Positions 19,582 to 29,172 of a stretch of DNA of 64,000 bases are shown here, piece by piece. The translations under genes and the position numbers were made by a program. The stretch is from Shewanella inventionis. GTDB taxonomy: Bacteria > Pseudomonadota > Gammaproteobacteria > Enterobacterales > Shewanellaceae. The stretch lies in NCBI RefSeq assembly GCF_014641855.1, contig NZ_BMII01000011.1, forward strand, positions 1-64,000, given 5' to 3'. The stretch's first letter is position 1; the number at the start of each line of letters is the position of its first letter. The notes under the pieces are model-generated. The model did no database searches and was not told the origin of the DNA. It was given only the letters and a program-made list of their open reading frames with translations.

Positions 19582-20262
19582 GTTTTTATCTTCTTTTTCG
19601 TCTTTATCTTCTGCTTTTTCACTGCCTGACACTAACGCGATCCTTTTAGGCTTTTTACGTAACTTTGCTTGCGATTTTCTGCGATCAAAATCGGCACGTT
19701 TAAAGGATAATGCACGTGACAGTAATAAACCGATGAAACCAGCAACAATTAACATCATCTGCTGTAATTCCATGTTTTGTTCATGCAACACTTTAATTTC
19801 ATCAAAAAAGATATCAAGGTTTAGCCGAACTTCTACATAACCTAGGTTGTTGTCATCTTGAATCACATTTTCGATTAAAGGAGGGTATGGCTTTAATAAG
19901 CCCTTTAACGCGTCTGAATCGGCTTCTAAGTCTTCAAAAGACACGCTTTGAGCAAAAGCCAGTCTTACCCCTTGAGAATTATATATGTTAACTGACATCA
20001 CTTTAGGATCAGCGGCTAATGCAGACGCTAACCATTGAAGTTGCTCATCATTTTGTAAATACATTGCTGGTGCTGCACCATTTGCTGCTTGTTGAGCCAG
20101 TAAACGTGCCATCACTTTAGTTTGTGAGTTAAGCAAGTTTTGGCCATTTCTAAGGCTAGCTTGCCATAAATGTATAAGACCAAAAATGAGCGAAATCGCG
20201 ATAACAATTTGTATTATCCGGCTAAATTTTTGTCTTTTCTTAAGACCTTTAACAAAAATCAC
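19579..20262 (-). CDS. ytjB: Membrane-associated SMP/AhpA-family protein (YtjB-like)
   Basis: 227 residues from GTG 20262. One membrane helix lies near residues 16-33 and a second near 165-185, with a periplasmic domain of about 130 residues between, and a very charged Lys/Glu/Asp tail. In E. coli ytjB (smp) diverges from serB exactly as here. The biochemical role is unknown. The stop codon lies inside the right end of the adjacent repeat, so the charged tail (residues about 210-227) may have been altered by that insertion. Confidence 0.8.
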   Translation of the reverse strand: MIFVKGLKKRQKFSRIIQIVIAISLIFGLIHLWQASLRNGQNLLNSQTKVMARLLAQQAANGAAPAMYLQNDEQLQWLASALAADPKVMSVNIYNSQGVRLAFAQSVSFEDLEADSDALKGLLKPYPPLIENVIQDDNNLGYVEVRLNLDIFFDEIKVLHEQNMELQQMMLIVAGFIGLLLSRALSFKRADFDRRKSQAKLRKKPKRIALVSGSEKAEDKDEKEDKN

Positions 20263-20425
20263 TTTAATCCTCAGTGTTTTTTCTATTTAATTGGATGCTG
20301 ATTTAGGGTGATCGTTGTAACTAGGTAACACTCAGCGGTAGTCCAATAACAGAGAATCATCAAAAAGCTATACTAATCGAAAAATTTGTCAGTAGATAGT
20401 CGGAACATACTAAGAGGCCGTATTG

Positions 20426-21412
20426 ATGCAACAACAAGGTGAAAATGTTTTACTAAATTGGTTATTTTCAGAGGCTTGTGAGACTTATCAGCATCAGGGC
20501 CGTGTGTTATATCGTTATGAAGAGCCTGAGTACCCAATAAGTTTGCAATCTGATTTACCCTACCGTTGTCGGGTTATCTTTTCCTCACATTGTTCTGCTG
20601 ATATTGAAGCTTGGCTGTGTTCCATTTCAATCAATATGCATATTGCGCAGCTTAAACGGCAAAATGATTTGTTAGGATTTGAGTTGTCAGCTCAAGTCGC
20701 AATTGATGAGTGGATAGCTGCTTTTCCGCAAAATATTGCCGCTGAGATAGTACTTATCCAGCAGCCTTTGGCACGTTTGAATCATCCGGGGTTATTAGTG
20801 ATGGACATGGATTCAACCGCCATTCAAATAGAGTGTATTGACGAGCTTGCTGCAATGGCCGGTGTCGGTGATGAAGTTGCAGCCGTAACAGCCAGTGCCA
20901 TGCGAGGCGAATTAGATTTTGAGCAATCGTTAAGGCAGCGAGTGGCTAAGTTAGCAGGAGCAGACGCTGCAATTATTAAGCAATTATGCGACGGCTTACC
21001 TTTAATGCCCGGTATAGAATCTATGGTTGCAGAGCTTAAAGCCCACCAATGGAAACTTGTGGTTGCATCAGGCGGATTTATTCCGTTTGTAGAGCATCTA
21101 AAGCACTTGCTAGGGTTAGATGCAGCCTATGCGAATGAGTTAGTGGTTATCAACGGTAAATTGACTGGCGAAGTCACTGGAGAGGTTGTTGATGCACAAT
21201 ACAAAGCCAATGTCATTGAGCGCTCGGCGCTGCAATGGGGCATTGCGTCAGGACAACGTGTTGCTATAGGTGATGGCGCCAATGATATTCCTATGATCCA
21301 AGCTGCTGATTTAGGATTGGCGTTTCATGCTAAGCCCAAGCTTGTTGCTGCTGCAGATGCAGCTATCGATCGTCTTGATTTACGCGCGCTAGTATTTTGC
21401 TTGCAGGCTTAA
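20426..21412 (+). CDS. serB: Phosphoserine phosphatase
   Basis: 328 residues from ATG 20426, with AGAGG upstream; an adjacent TTG at 20423 is less likely. The HAD nucleophile motif MDMDSTAIQIECID places Asp127 and Asp129 at the active site, with VVASGGF (motif II), a lysine (motif III) and GDGANDIPM (motif IV). The N-terminal 115 residues form the variable ACT-like part of bacterial SerB. It makes serine from phosphoserine. It diverges from ytjB. Confidence 0.96.
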   Translation: MQQQGENVLLNWLFSEACETYQHQGRVLYRYEEPEYPISLQSDLPYRCRVIFSSHCSADIEAWLCSISINMHIAQLKRQNDLLGFELSAQVAIDEWIAAFPQNIAAEIVLIQQPLARLNHPGLLVMDMDSTAIQIECIDELAAMAGVGDEVAAVTASAMRGELDFEQSLRQRVAKLAGADAAIIKQLCDGLPLMPGIESMVAELKAHQWKLVVASGGFIPFVEHLKHLLGLDAAYANELVVINGKLTGEVTGEVVDAQYKANVIERSALQWGIASGQRVAIGDGANDIPMIQAADLGLAFHAKPKLVAAADAAIDRLDLRALVFCLQA

Positions 21413-21576
21413 TTGTTGCGATCAGACCTATGGGTGTGGCTGGATTAAGACTTTGACGTTAGATTTTGTCATGTTTTTGGTAGCCCAACATAACACTTAA
21501 GTTTTTGCTCTAATTTGTTTGTATTTGTTGGCAGTAATGATAGTTTAGTTTTAAATTTCTATTATTTCTGCCAACT

Positions 21577-22485
21577 GTGAACACTGATATTCAACAAGAT
21601 TCGCTTTTTATTCCTTATCGTGACGGTCGTTTACACATAAGGCATATTGCTCCTACTACTGCCAATGGCGCCAATATTCCCATTTTAATGTTACATGGTG
21701 CCATGTCCAATGGCCGTGTTTTTTACAGTGACTCAGGTCGAGGGCTTGCTTGTTTTTTAGCCCGGGCTGGTTTTGATGTCTATGTGATGGATACTGCCGG
21801 TCGCGGGTTAAGTGAGCCGAAAATTCACCGTGATTTTGCGTTAGGTCAAGGGGAGGTCATTCGGGAACAGTTACCTTTGGTGCACCAGTTTATCTTGCAG
21901 CGTCATCCATTAGTAAGTCAGGTGCATTGGTGCGCACACTCATGGGGCGGTGTGCTAATGGCCAGTAGCTTGACGCGCTTTAGCCAGTTACAACACAGTG
22001 TCGCCTCCTTGTTAACTTTTGGTTCTAAACGTACGATAAAAGTACGCTCGTTTAGAAAGTGGCTCATGGTCGATTTTTTTTGGAATCGTCTAGCGCCATT
22101 TTTGGTATCAAGACAAGGGTATTTAGATGCCCATCGTCTTCGTGTCGGAATGGATAATGAAAGCCGCGCCTCGTTATTGCAAACCATTGATTGGGTTCGG
22201 GGAGACTGGGTTGATCATGATGATGAATTTGATTATGGTCACGCTGCCACTAATACTCAATGGCCAATCAGTTGGTTTATTGCCGGTAAAAATGACCGTG
22301 TGCTAGGTAATCCATCTGATGTGCGTGACATGATTGCTGAATGCGGCATAGGTAAAGTGAAGTATACGCTTTTGTCTAAAGAGCAAGGTAACCTATTTGA
22401 TTATGACCATGCTGGCATGTTAACCAATAAACAAGCTGAACAAGATCATTTTGTTGCGATTAAAAACTGGTATTTAGCCTTGTAA
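21577..22485 (+). CDS. Alpha/beta-hydrolase fold protein
   Basis: 302 residues from GTG 21577, with no strong ribosome site. The oxyanion segment LHGAMSNGR (about 39-47), the nucleophile elbow CAHSWGG (Ser about 117), an acid region GKNDRVLG near 235 and His in DYDHAGML near 284 complete a catalytic triad. Resembles esterases or acyl hydrolases, but the substrate cannot be told. It converges with the PilZ gene downstream, ending 26 bp from it. Confidence 0.85.
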   Translation: MNTDIQQDSLFIPYRDGRLHIRHIAPTTANGANIPILMLHGAMSNGRVFYSDSGRGLACFLARAGFDVYVMDTAGRGLSEPKIHRDFALGQGEVIREQLPLVHQFILQRHPLVSQVHWCAHSWGGVLMASSLTRFSQLQHSVASLLTFGSKRTIKVRSFRKWLMVDFFWNRLAPFLVSRQGYLDAHRLRVGMDNESRASLLQTIDWVRGDWVDHDDEFDYGHAATNTQWPISWFIAGKNDRVLGNPSDVRDMIAECGIGKVKYTLLSKEQGNLFDYDHAGMLTNKQAEQDHFVAIKNWYLAL

Positions 22486-22510
22486 GCTAAGTTGTTATCC
22501 AGCGTTCAGG

Positions 22511-24904
22511 TTACTTAGGTTTGTCGACCATGAGAAGGCTGGGATAACGAATTTCCACTTCGGCAGTAATATCCAGTAACTCACCTGAACCGATAACTTT
22601 CCAAAGCTGCTCTTCGAGCTGTTTTGCTCGATGGTTTGCATGAATATGAATGTATTCTAGTTCACGTCGAATGTAACTCATGTCGGGCTTATCTGTGGCA
22701 CCACGATAGACTCTTAATGCCATAAATCGGCCTACTTTTTTACTTTGTTCAATAAAGGCTATTTGATTGTCTCTACCGCCTAATTCCGATTTGAGTATGC
22801 ACTTTATTTGCACTGTGCCCCTTGGTTGGCGTACCAATTGGATAAATACTTCAAAAAAATCCATATCATGGCTGGGTTTCATTGATTTTATGGGGTCAAT
22901 GATTTGTTGTTTTAACACATTATTATCTAACAAAGGCATTAAGTTGTATTGCAACACTTGATCTGTGTCTTGTGCGAACAAATGGCTTATTTCATCTGTG
23001 GTTGTGCCAATACCAATGCACGCCATTTGGGCTGATTTGACTGTTTTTTCTATAAAATAAGGCACGCCGGGCAATTGGCGCATAAATAGGTTCTTTAGGC
23101 CATCAGCCAGTTCTTTGAGTTGACCTTCGTTGTCAGATAATTGCTCTAGCTTTTGTTTGTTGTGGGCGATAAGTTTATTTAAAAACTCGACCCCTTCATG
23201 GGGGGAGTGTCCAACTAATGCACTTAAGTGTAATGTGAGGCCGTTCATGCGGCTGCGGATCAGTTGGTATGGCAAATTTGATAAGTTGGTTTTGCCAGCA
23301 GCGGCCTGAAGCCTTGGAAAGGATAACGTAACTTGAGCTGGCTCTGTAAAATCAACTGCGTGCTCCAGTATCAGTTGTAATCCTCGGCTAGAGATATCAT
23401 GAGTAATACCTGTGGCTGTTTTATCGCCTTGCTGGATGACTACTGTGGTTTTAAAGGCAAATCGTGCCTCATGACGACGTTCACTAAATGGCATCGACAC
23501 TTTTTTAATGCTGTGGTTTTTTACTTTGGCTTGAGCAAAAATTTTTAGTCCATTGACGTCTTCTTTGTTAAACCATTGCTGGTAATCTCGGCGAACTTCT
23601 TCATTGGTTAAATCAATAAGCTGTAAAATATGACTGAACTGGGCGAGTTGCTGCTCTGTTAATGCACTATAACGAGCATCATCGCCCGGGAGTGTTGAGG
23701 TTTTATAGTTTTTATTATGATCAATAGGTTGAGCAATTAATTTAAAAACCCGCCAACTGGCTTTAGTTGCAGCAAATCCAAGAAATAAATTGAGGTTTTT
23801 GGTGGCTTTTAACTCGGCTAATGTCGCTGAATAATAGTGCAGCTTACCTTGTGCATTATGGGTAAAACTAAAGAGCAGATTATGATCCGTGTCTGCGTTA
23901 TTTTTGAGGAGCTGAGTCAGACGTCGAGTATTGATAAAGCTGGGTAATTGGCTGACGTGATTTTCATCTTGAAAGTAGTGTTGTATTGGTTGGTTGCCGC
24001 GACCAAGCAATTCGTAGCTAATGTGTGGTACATCGTCTTTGAGTGTGACATATAAGGGTAAATGTGTAAGCAATGGCAAGTAATGGCGTTCATATCCTAG
24101 GCCAGTTGCGGTAACAATGACATCGTTTACATCGACTTTATAGCGAAATTTATAACTTCGTATAACTTTGGTTAGCAGTTTGTCTAACGCATCACCACCA
24201 CTTAACCGTTTAAGCCTTAAAATTGCGTGGCCATCTTTGTTTTGTATGTCTACTATTTGATAATCAACTCCATGTTGTAGATCATCAATGTAGAACTCTT
24301 CACTGAGCTCAAGCAGTTTGAGTTTAATGGGCTTATCTGGGTCTAAATGATGTTTAACGGGCAGTTTTACTCGTGCACCGCCAACGGAAAGATCCAGGGT
24401 CACACCGCTAATTTCATTGAGGTTTGATTGAGTCACAGCAATACGTATGCTGTAATTCATCCGTTCTTCGCAACGGTTAAAATAACTGCCAAGTACAACA
24501 CCAGGGACTAAATATGGGTTTTCTTGGTTGAGGATGTCTTCTTGTTCAATATTACGCAGCTTTAAGCGGCGTAGTTTGTGCGCTTTTACAACCTGTTCGT
24601 AAACCCCTAAGGTGTATTTGTTACGATACAAAGGCAGGGCGTTAATGAGTGATTCTTTTGCTGGTTCGTCCAAAAAGTGCCGCTGGTTGGCAATCACAAC
24701 TTCTTCACAGGGGAGTTCAGTTTTGTCGCGTAAGTCGATAATACGAGTGCATTGTGATGAAATACGATTAAGCTCCATTTTTAATAAAAAACGGGTTGAA
24801 TTTGACTCATCAGCAGTCAGCCGCTCAAAAATGTCCTGAAAATCAGGCTCCATCAAGAGTGGTTTTAGTTGTTCAATTAATGCACTGTGGTTATCTAAAC
24901 TCAT
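22511..24904 (-). CDS. Large PilZ-domain protein, probable c-di-GMP receptor
   Basis: 797 residues, soluble in character. Two PilZ-like regions are visible: one near residues 150-260 (RMNYSIRIAV, then LDLSVGGARVKLP) and one near 470-580 (ERRHEARFAF, then HDISSRGLQLIL). The second has the complete RxxxR and D/NxSxxG c-di-GMP motifs; the first is a less canonical match. The rest shows no catalytic motif. Such proteins bind c-di-GMP and act on surface or motility functions. Start ATG 24904 has only a weak ribosome site. Confidence 0.85.
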   Translation of the reverse strand: MSLDNHSALIEQLKPLLMEPDFQDIFERLTADESNSTRFLLKMELNRISSQCTRIIDLRDKTELPCEEVVIANQRHFLDEPAKESLINALPLYRNKYTLGVYEQVVKAHKLRRLKLRNIEQEDILNQENPYLVPGVVLGSYFNRCEERMNYSIRIAVTQSNLNEISGVTLDLSVGGARVKLPVKHHLDPDKPIKLKLLELSEEFYIDDLQHGVDYQIVDIQNKDGHAILRLKRLSGGDALDKLLTKVIRSYKFRYKVDVNDVIVTATGLGYERHYLPLLTHLPLYVTLKDDVPHISYELLGRGNQPIQHYFQDENHVSQLPSFINTRRLTQLLKNNADTDHNLLFSFTHNAQGKLHYYSATLAELKATKNLNLFLGFAATKASWRVFKLIAQPIDHNKNYKTSTLPGDDARYSALTEQQLAQFSHILQLIDLTNEEVRRDYQQWFNKEDVNGLKIFAQAKVKNHSIKKVSMPFSERRHEARFAFKTTVVIQQGDKTATGITHDISSRGLQLILEHAVDFTEPAQVTLSFPRLQAAAGKTNLSNLPYQLIRSRMNGLTLHLSALVGHSPHEGVEFLNKLIAHNKQKLEQLSDNEGQLKELADGLKNLFMRQLPGVPYFIEKTVKSAQMACIGIGTTTDEISHLFAQDTDQVLQYNLMPLLDNNVLKQQIIDPIKSMKPSHDMDFFEVFIQLVRQPRGTVQIKCILKSELGGRDNQIAFIEQSKKVGRFMALRVYRGATDKPDMSYIRRELEYIHIHANHRAKQLEEQLWKVIGSGELLDITAEVEIRYPSLLMVDKPK

Positions 24905-25281
24905 TTTTGTTGTTTTTTGTCGTCTATTTAGTGAGTCTTATCGACATAGTATCGGCAAGAAAGTGCTGTTCTTTATGGCATTATTCATTACTAATCCATA
25001 CTCTGTAAGTTAATATGGTTAGTCTATTTATTAATTAGCAGTTGTTACACGCTAATTAACAATCAGTTTGAACAAGATTGTAACTATTGGCAAGGTTCAA
25101 GATAAATATCGTTGTTATTTATCTCATTTTATTAACTTATTTAATCAGCCAACCTTGCTTTTGTCCATTTCCATTGATGTAGAGTAAATCACTGCGTTTT
25201 GTTTTAATGTGTTGGTCGATTTATCTAACATCCTCTTTATCGCAAGATGTTGAGTATATAAGTAAAATAGTAGGAAGTAAT
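24905..25281. other. Divergent intergenic region PilZ gene / radA
   Basis: 377 AT-rich bases. An inverted repeat TTAATTAGC / GCTAATTAA lies at 25031-25039 and 25051-25059. In-frame codons upstream of radA from 25207 have no coding character. AGGAAG at 25272-25277 serves radA. Otherwise I see nothing. Confidence 0.4.
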
Positions 25282-26661
25282 ATGGCTAAAGCTCCAAAAA
25301 TGGCATTTGTTTGTGACGATTGTGGCATGGATTATCCGCGTTGGCAGGGGCAGTGTCGTTGTGGTGCCTGGAATACCTTGGTTGAGGTTCGTTTAGCGAG
25401 TACTAAAACCGTCGCGTCGCGTCCGGCGGTATTAGGGTATGCCGGTGCGTCTGGTGGCGGAGCTAAAAAGCTCAATGATGTTGAGTCCGTTGAGGCTGAA
25501 AAAAGATTAACGGGAATTGGTGAGCTTGACAGAGTGCTCAGTGGTGGGCTTACAACGGGCTCTGTGAATATTATTTCAGGCGACCCTGGTGCGGGTAAAA
25601 CCACATTATTGTCGGATTTAGTTGCACGTATGTCGCAGTCGACAGCATCACTCTATTGTACTGCTGAGGAGTCACTGTCCCAGTTTAAAAATCGAGTAAA
25701 TCGTTTAAAGCTTAACTATAACGAAGATAATTTATATTTATTATCTGAAACCAGCGTTGAGTCGATAATTGAAGAGCTTGAAGCTAAGCAAATAAAATTT
25801 GCGGTTATAGATTCAATTCAGGCAGTGATTACCGATAATGCGAATGGTAGCCCAGGCTCTCCCTCTCAAGTGAAAACCGCAGCGCAAGCATTTACCCAAT
25901 ATTGTAAAAAAAATAACGTTACCATGTTCATTATTGCTCATGTGAATAAAAATAACGAAATCGCAGGGCCGCAAACCTTAGTGCATATTGTTGACGCGTT
26001 ATTACATATCGATACCAACGATGGTCAAATTCGAACCTTAAGGGCGAATAAAAATCGTTTTGGTGATGTTGATACCGTGGGTATTTTTCGCATGAGCGAG
26101 CGCGGTATGCTGAGTGTCGATAACCCCAGCGAGATCTTTTTGTCAGGGTCGACCACTGAGTCGCCAGGTTCTACTATTACCTGTATTCGTAAAGGTAATC
26201 GCAATTTATTGCTAGAGATCCAATGTTTAACCACAGAGACGGAGTCAGAATTTCCTCAGCGAGTGTGTGTAGGGTTAAATATGAACCGGATTAAAATGTT
26301 GACGGGCATTTTACGCAAACACACAAAGACTAAAATTTTCCATGATACTTTTTTTAATATTGTGGGGGGGTTGAAAATCGATGAGTCTGAAACCTGTATC
26401 GATTTGGCATTAGTGACGGCGTTACTGAGCAGTTTAAATGACTTTGTTGTCCCGCGTACCACCTGCATTATGGGGGAGTTAAGTCTTAACGGTGATGTAA
26501 GGCCTATCGATAGTGGTGTACCGAGAGTGAAAGAAGCGGCGCAACACGGGTTTACCGAGATTTTTATTCCTTATCGCAATTACCATAAGTCAATGGAAGG
26601 CTTAGGAGCTAAAATTACCCCGGTAAAAACCATTCATGAATTACTTGAGTTGATTAATTAA
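25282..26661 (+). CDS. radA: DNA repair protein RadA
   Basis: 459 residues from ATG 25282. An N-terminal zinc finger is followed by a RecA-like ATPase with Walker A GDPGAGKTT (about 98-106), the RadA-specific KNRFG motif near 255 and a C-terminal Lon-protease-like domain. It aids branch migration in recombinational repair. Oddity: the second half of the zinc finger reads QCRCGAW, a CxC pair, where the family usually has CxxC. In E. coli radA also lies close to serB. Confidence 0.96.
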   Translation: MAKAPKMAFVCDDCGMDYPRWQGQCRCGAWNTLVEVRLASTKTVASRPAVLGYAGASGGGAKKLNDVESVEAEKRLTGIGELDRVLSGGLTTGSVNIISGDPGAGKTTLLSDLVARMSQSTASLYCTAEESLSQFKNRVNRLKLNYNEDNLYLLSETSVESIIEELEAKQIKFAVIDSIQAVITDNANGSPGSPSQVKTAAQAFTQYCKKNNVTMFIIAHVNKNNEIAGPQTLVHIVDALLHIDTNDGQIRTLRANKNRFGDVDTVGIFRMSERGMLSVDNPSEIFLSGSTTESPGSTITCIRKGNRNLLLEIQCLTTETESEFPQRVCVGLNMNRIKMLTGILRKHTKTKIFHDTFFNIVGGLKIDESETCIDLALVTALLSSLNDFVVPRTTCIMGELSLNGDVRPIDSGVPRVKEAAQHGFTEIFIPYRNYHKSMEGLGAKITPVKTIHELLELIN

Positions 26662-26839
26662 TACCGAGCAGCAAAAGAATGTACTCATGCTTACTGGTTA
26701 ATATCGTTTATCACGTCGTTAGACATTTTGAGGATAAAACAACGAGATCGCTGCAATTTCGTCTTATTTTAAGCGATTTTATCTATGCAATTTCTAATCA
26801 CTTATTTACCCTGATTGTTATCACTCAAGGAAATATAAC

Positions 26840-26870
26840 AAAATGGCAAGCTTAAAAGCTTGCCATTTTT
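26840..26870. terminator. Bidirectional terminator between radA and a PilZ gene
   Basis: Near-perfect stem AAAATGGCAAGCTT / AAGCTTGCCATTTT with a two-base loop, flanked by A and T tracts. It serves the converging radA and PilZ genes. Confidence 0.8.
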
Positions 26871-26896
26871 ATTGCTGAAAAAGTAACAATTAAACG

Positions 26897-27262
26897 CTAA
26901 GGCGTTGGTGTCACGAGTGAATTAAGCTCACGGTCTAGCAACTCTGCATCGCCTAAATTGAGTTCAATAATACGGCGCAAATGAGTAATACTCTCAAGGT
27001 CAATATGCACACAGTTAAGCCCAAGGTGCTCTGGGGTTTTGTGAACAATGGCCGCCTGCATTTGCAGTTCAATGTCTGAGTCTGGCAACACAAATGCTAA
27101 GGTGACAATGGTATTAAGTTGCCCGGTGTAACCTGCTGGTAGTTCAACTAAAGCCCCATTGAGACTTAAATCTAAAATTTTTGTGCGCCAAGTTTGTTCG
27201 GTTTGCTGAATATAAGCACTAGCAGCAAATAAGATACGAGAAAACTTACGTCTGTCGTCCAT
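26897..27262 (-). CDS. Single-domain PilZ protein
   Basis: 121 residues, almost entirely one PilZ domain. RRKFSRI at residues 4-10 supplies the Arg-rich c-di-GMP loop and LDLSLNGAL (about 31-39) the second motif. No output domain is present, so it probably acts by contact with a partner. It is transcribed toward radA and shares the terminator with it. Confidence 0.88.
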   Translation of the reverse strand: MDDRRKFSRILFAASAYIQQTEQTWRTKILDLSLNGALVELPAGYTGQLNTIVTLAFVLPDSDIELQMQAAIVHKTPEHLGLNCVHIDLESITHLRRIIELNLGDAELLDRELNSLVTPTP

Positions 27263-27370
27263 GGGGTACCCTTATGAATTTATAATAACGGGATACTGCC
27301 CGTTGCCAATGAGTATGTTGTTATGCATTAAGCATACTTGATTTTTATCTTTTTCGCTGGCTTTTTAAAC

Positions 27371-27394
27371 GAAAAAGGAGCGCGTTGCGCTCCT
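27371..27394 (-). terminator. Terminator of the YjiH-type gene
   Basis: Stem AGGAGCGC / GCGCTCCT (27376-27383, 27387-27394) with a run of T on the minus strand at 27371-27376. Confidence 0.8.
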
Positions 27395-27428
27395 CAGGGG
27401 ATTTAACCTATCTGTTATGCTGTGAGGC

Positions 27429-28781
27429 TTATATCAGTAAGTGTCCCATTAATGCGATTACTGGTAATGTTACTAAGGTGCGTAAGATAAATATGACAAA
27501 AAGTTCAAAAAAGTTAACCGGAATTTTACTACCAATCAGTAATGCCCCCACTTCGCTCATGTAAATTAATTGGGTCACAGATAATGCCGCTATCACAAAA
27601 CGGGTTAAATCTGACTCAATAGAGCTGGCTAAAATAGAGGGGATAAACATGTCTGCAAAACCAACAACAATTGTTTTTGATGCGTCGACCGCTTCAGGGA
27701 TTTGCAATAACTCTAACAACGGAATAAAGGGCATGCCGAGGTAATTAAATAAGGGGGTATGCTCAGCAAGTACCAATGCCACTGTGCCAATGGCCATTAC
27801 CACAGGGATGACGCCAAAAATCATTTCAACAACGTTTTTGACCCCTTCAACTAAGACATGCTTAACACCGCCAGCTGAAGATGCTCTTTGCATTGCTTGC
27901 TCAAAACCCCATGAAAATACCCCATGATTGTTTGGTACGCTTTCATCGTCGTCATGTCGTGGTGTGTTGTCAATGTAGGTGTCTTTTTTCCATGATAATG
28001 GCGGAAGCTTAGGTACAATGACTGCTGCCACTAATCCGGCTAAACATACGGTCAGGTAAAATGGCACAAATAAATGTTCAAGTTTGACCTGCGAAATCAC
28101 CACAAGGCTAAATGTAATTGATACAGCCGAAAATGTTGTGCCAATGACCGCTGCTTCTCTTTCAGTATAAAAACGAGTTTCATACTGCTTATTGGTCATT
28201 AAAATACCAACGCTGCCATCTCCTAACCATGAAGCCATACAATCGATTGCGCTGCGACCCGGAAGGTTGAATATGGGGCGCATTACTTTGGTCAACAAGG
28301 TGCCAAAAAATTCAAGTAAGCCGAAATTTAAAAGAAGTGGTAATAGCATTCCGGCAAAAATAAATACTGAAAATAACACTGGGACTAGGTCATTGAGTAC
28401 CAGTCCTCCGGTTGCAGACGACGTGATCATCTCAGGGCCGACTTGCAAGTAAACCATGACAATAAATACTGCGCCCAAAATCCGGGTGACCAGCCAGAAT
28501 AAATTCACTTTTAACAAGGTGCGTAAAAAATGATTCTTACGGACAAATTGAGGATTAACTATGCGAGTTAATAAAGACGCTATAGCCATAAATACGACAA
28601 TACCAGCCACAATTAACTGAATTGAACTGCCCAGACTGGTTTGTAGTGCTTTAGAAATAATCGCAATTGGGATGGTAATTGCACCGTCAACACTGATAGG
28701 CGTCATAAACAGTAATAGACCAATCAGTGATGGGACGATAAAGGTAAGAATTGTTTTAATGTTATGTTGTTTGTGTGTCAC
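27429..28781 (-). CDS. YjiH-family membrane protein with nucleoside-recognition (Gate) domains
   Basis: 450 residues from GTG 28781, with about ten membrane segments. The layout, a short N-terminal pair of helices, a Gate-like region (FGTLLTKVMRPIFNLPGRSA about 158-177) and a second half with MFIPSILASSIESD, matches the YjiH family. Members are thought to transport or sense small molecules but no substrate is established. It stands alone with its own terminator. Confidence 0.82.
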   Translation of the reverse strand: MTHKQHNIKTILTFIVPSLIGLLLFMTPISVDGAITIPIAIISKALQTSLGSSIQLIVAGIVVFMAIASLLTRIVNPQFVRKNHFLRTLLKVNLFWLVTRILGAVFIVMVYLQVGPEMITSSATGGLVLNDLVPVLFSVFIFAGMLLPLLLNFGLLEFFGTLLTKVMRPIFNLPGRSAIDCMASWLGDGSVGILMTNKQYETRFYTEREAAVIGTTFSAVSITFSLVVISQVKLEHLFVPFYLTVCLAGLVAAVIVPKLPPLSWKKDTYIDNTPRHDDDESVPNNHGVFSWGFEQAMQRASSAGGVKHVLVEGVKNVVEMIFGVIPVVMAIGTVALVLAEHTPLFNYLGMPFIPLLELLQIPEAVDASKTIVVGFADMFIPSILASSIESDLTRFVIAALSVTQLIYMSEVGALLIGSKIPVNFFELFVIFILRTLVTLPVIALMGHLLI

Positions 28782-29172
28782 GTTAAATACACCTTACGTA
28801 TGTGCTTTAAAGTGGGCTTAAAGGGCAAGACCACTGTTGTAGATGGACGCTAAATGAATGTCCATTCAATTGTGCTTTTTAGGGAGGCAAGGTTACCTCC
28901 TTATTTGCAGTATGTAAAATGATTACTTAAACGAATAGATATTTGTTAAATGTGGGTAGATATACGCATTTGGATTTTTAATGACTAGATGGATAAACGT
29001 CAAATTAATCATTGTGTTGCGCTTCTGTTATTGGGTTGTTTTCTAGTTGTTTTTGAATTGTTTTTTTACTCAACAGTAAGATTAAATGGTTCAGCATTAT
29101 GGCCTGATCAGCATTGCTGAACCATTGCTCAAATAGATACAAATTAGACGTAACACACACGACTAACGTCGA
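28782..29172. other. Intergenic region YjiH-type gene / ubiV
   Basis: 391 bases without a supported gene. A palindrome TGAATG-TC-CATTCA lies at 28855-28868, about 75 bp before the YjiH start, a possible operator. A perfect 12-bp inverted repeat (29085-29096 and 29115-29126, AATGGTTCAGCA and its complement) lies just after ubiV and could end its transcript, although the T run is poor. Confidence 0.45.

Noticed and set aside
29085..29126. Inverted repeat as a mobile element end
   Set aside because: Only one copy in the window and no flanking duplication; better explained as a transcript-end hairpin.
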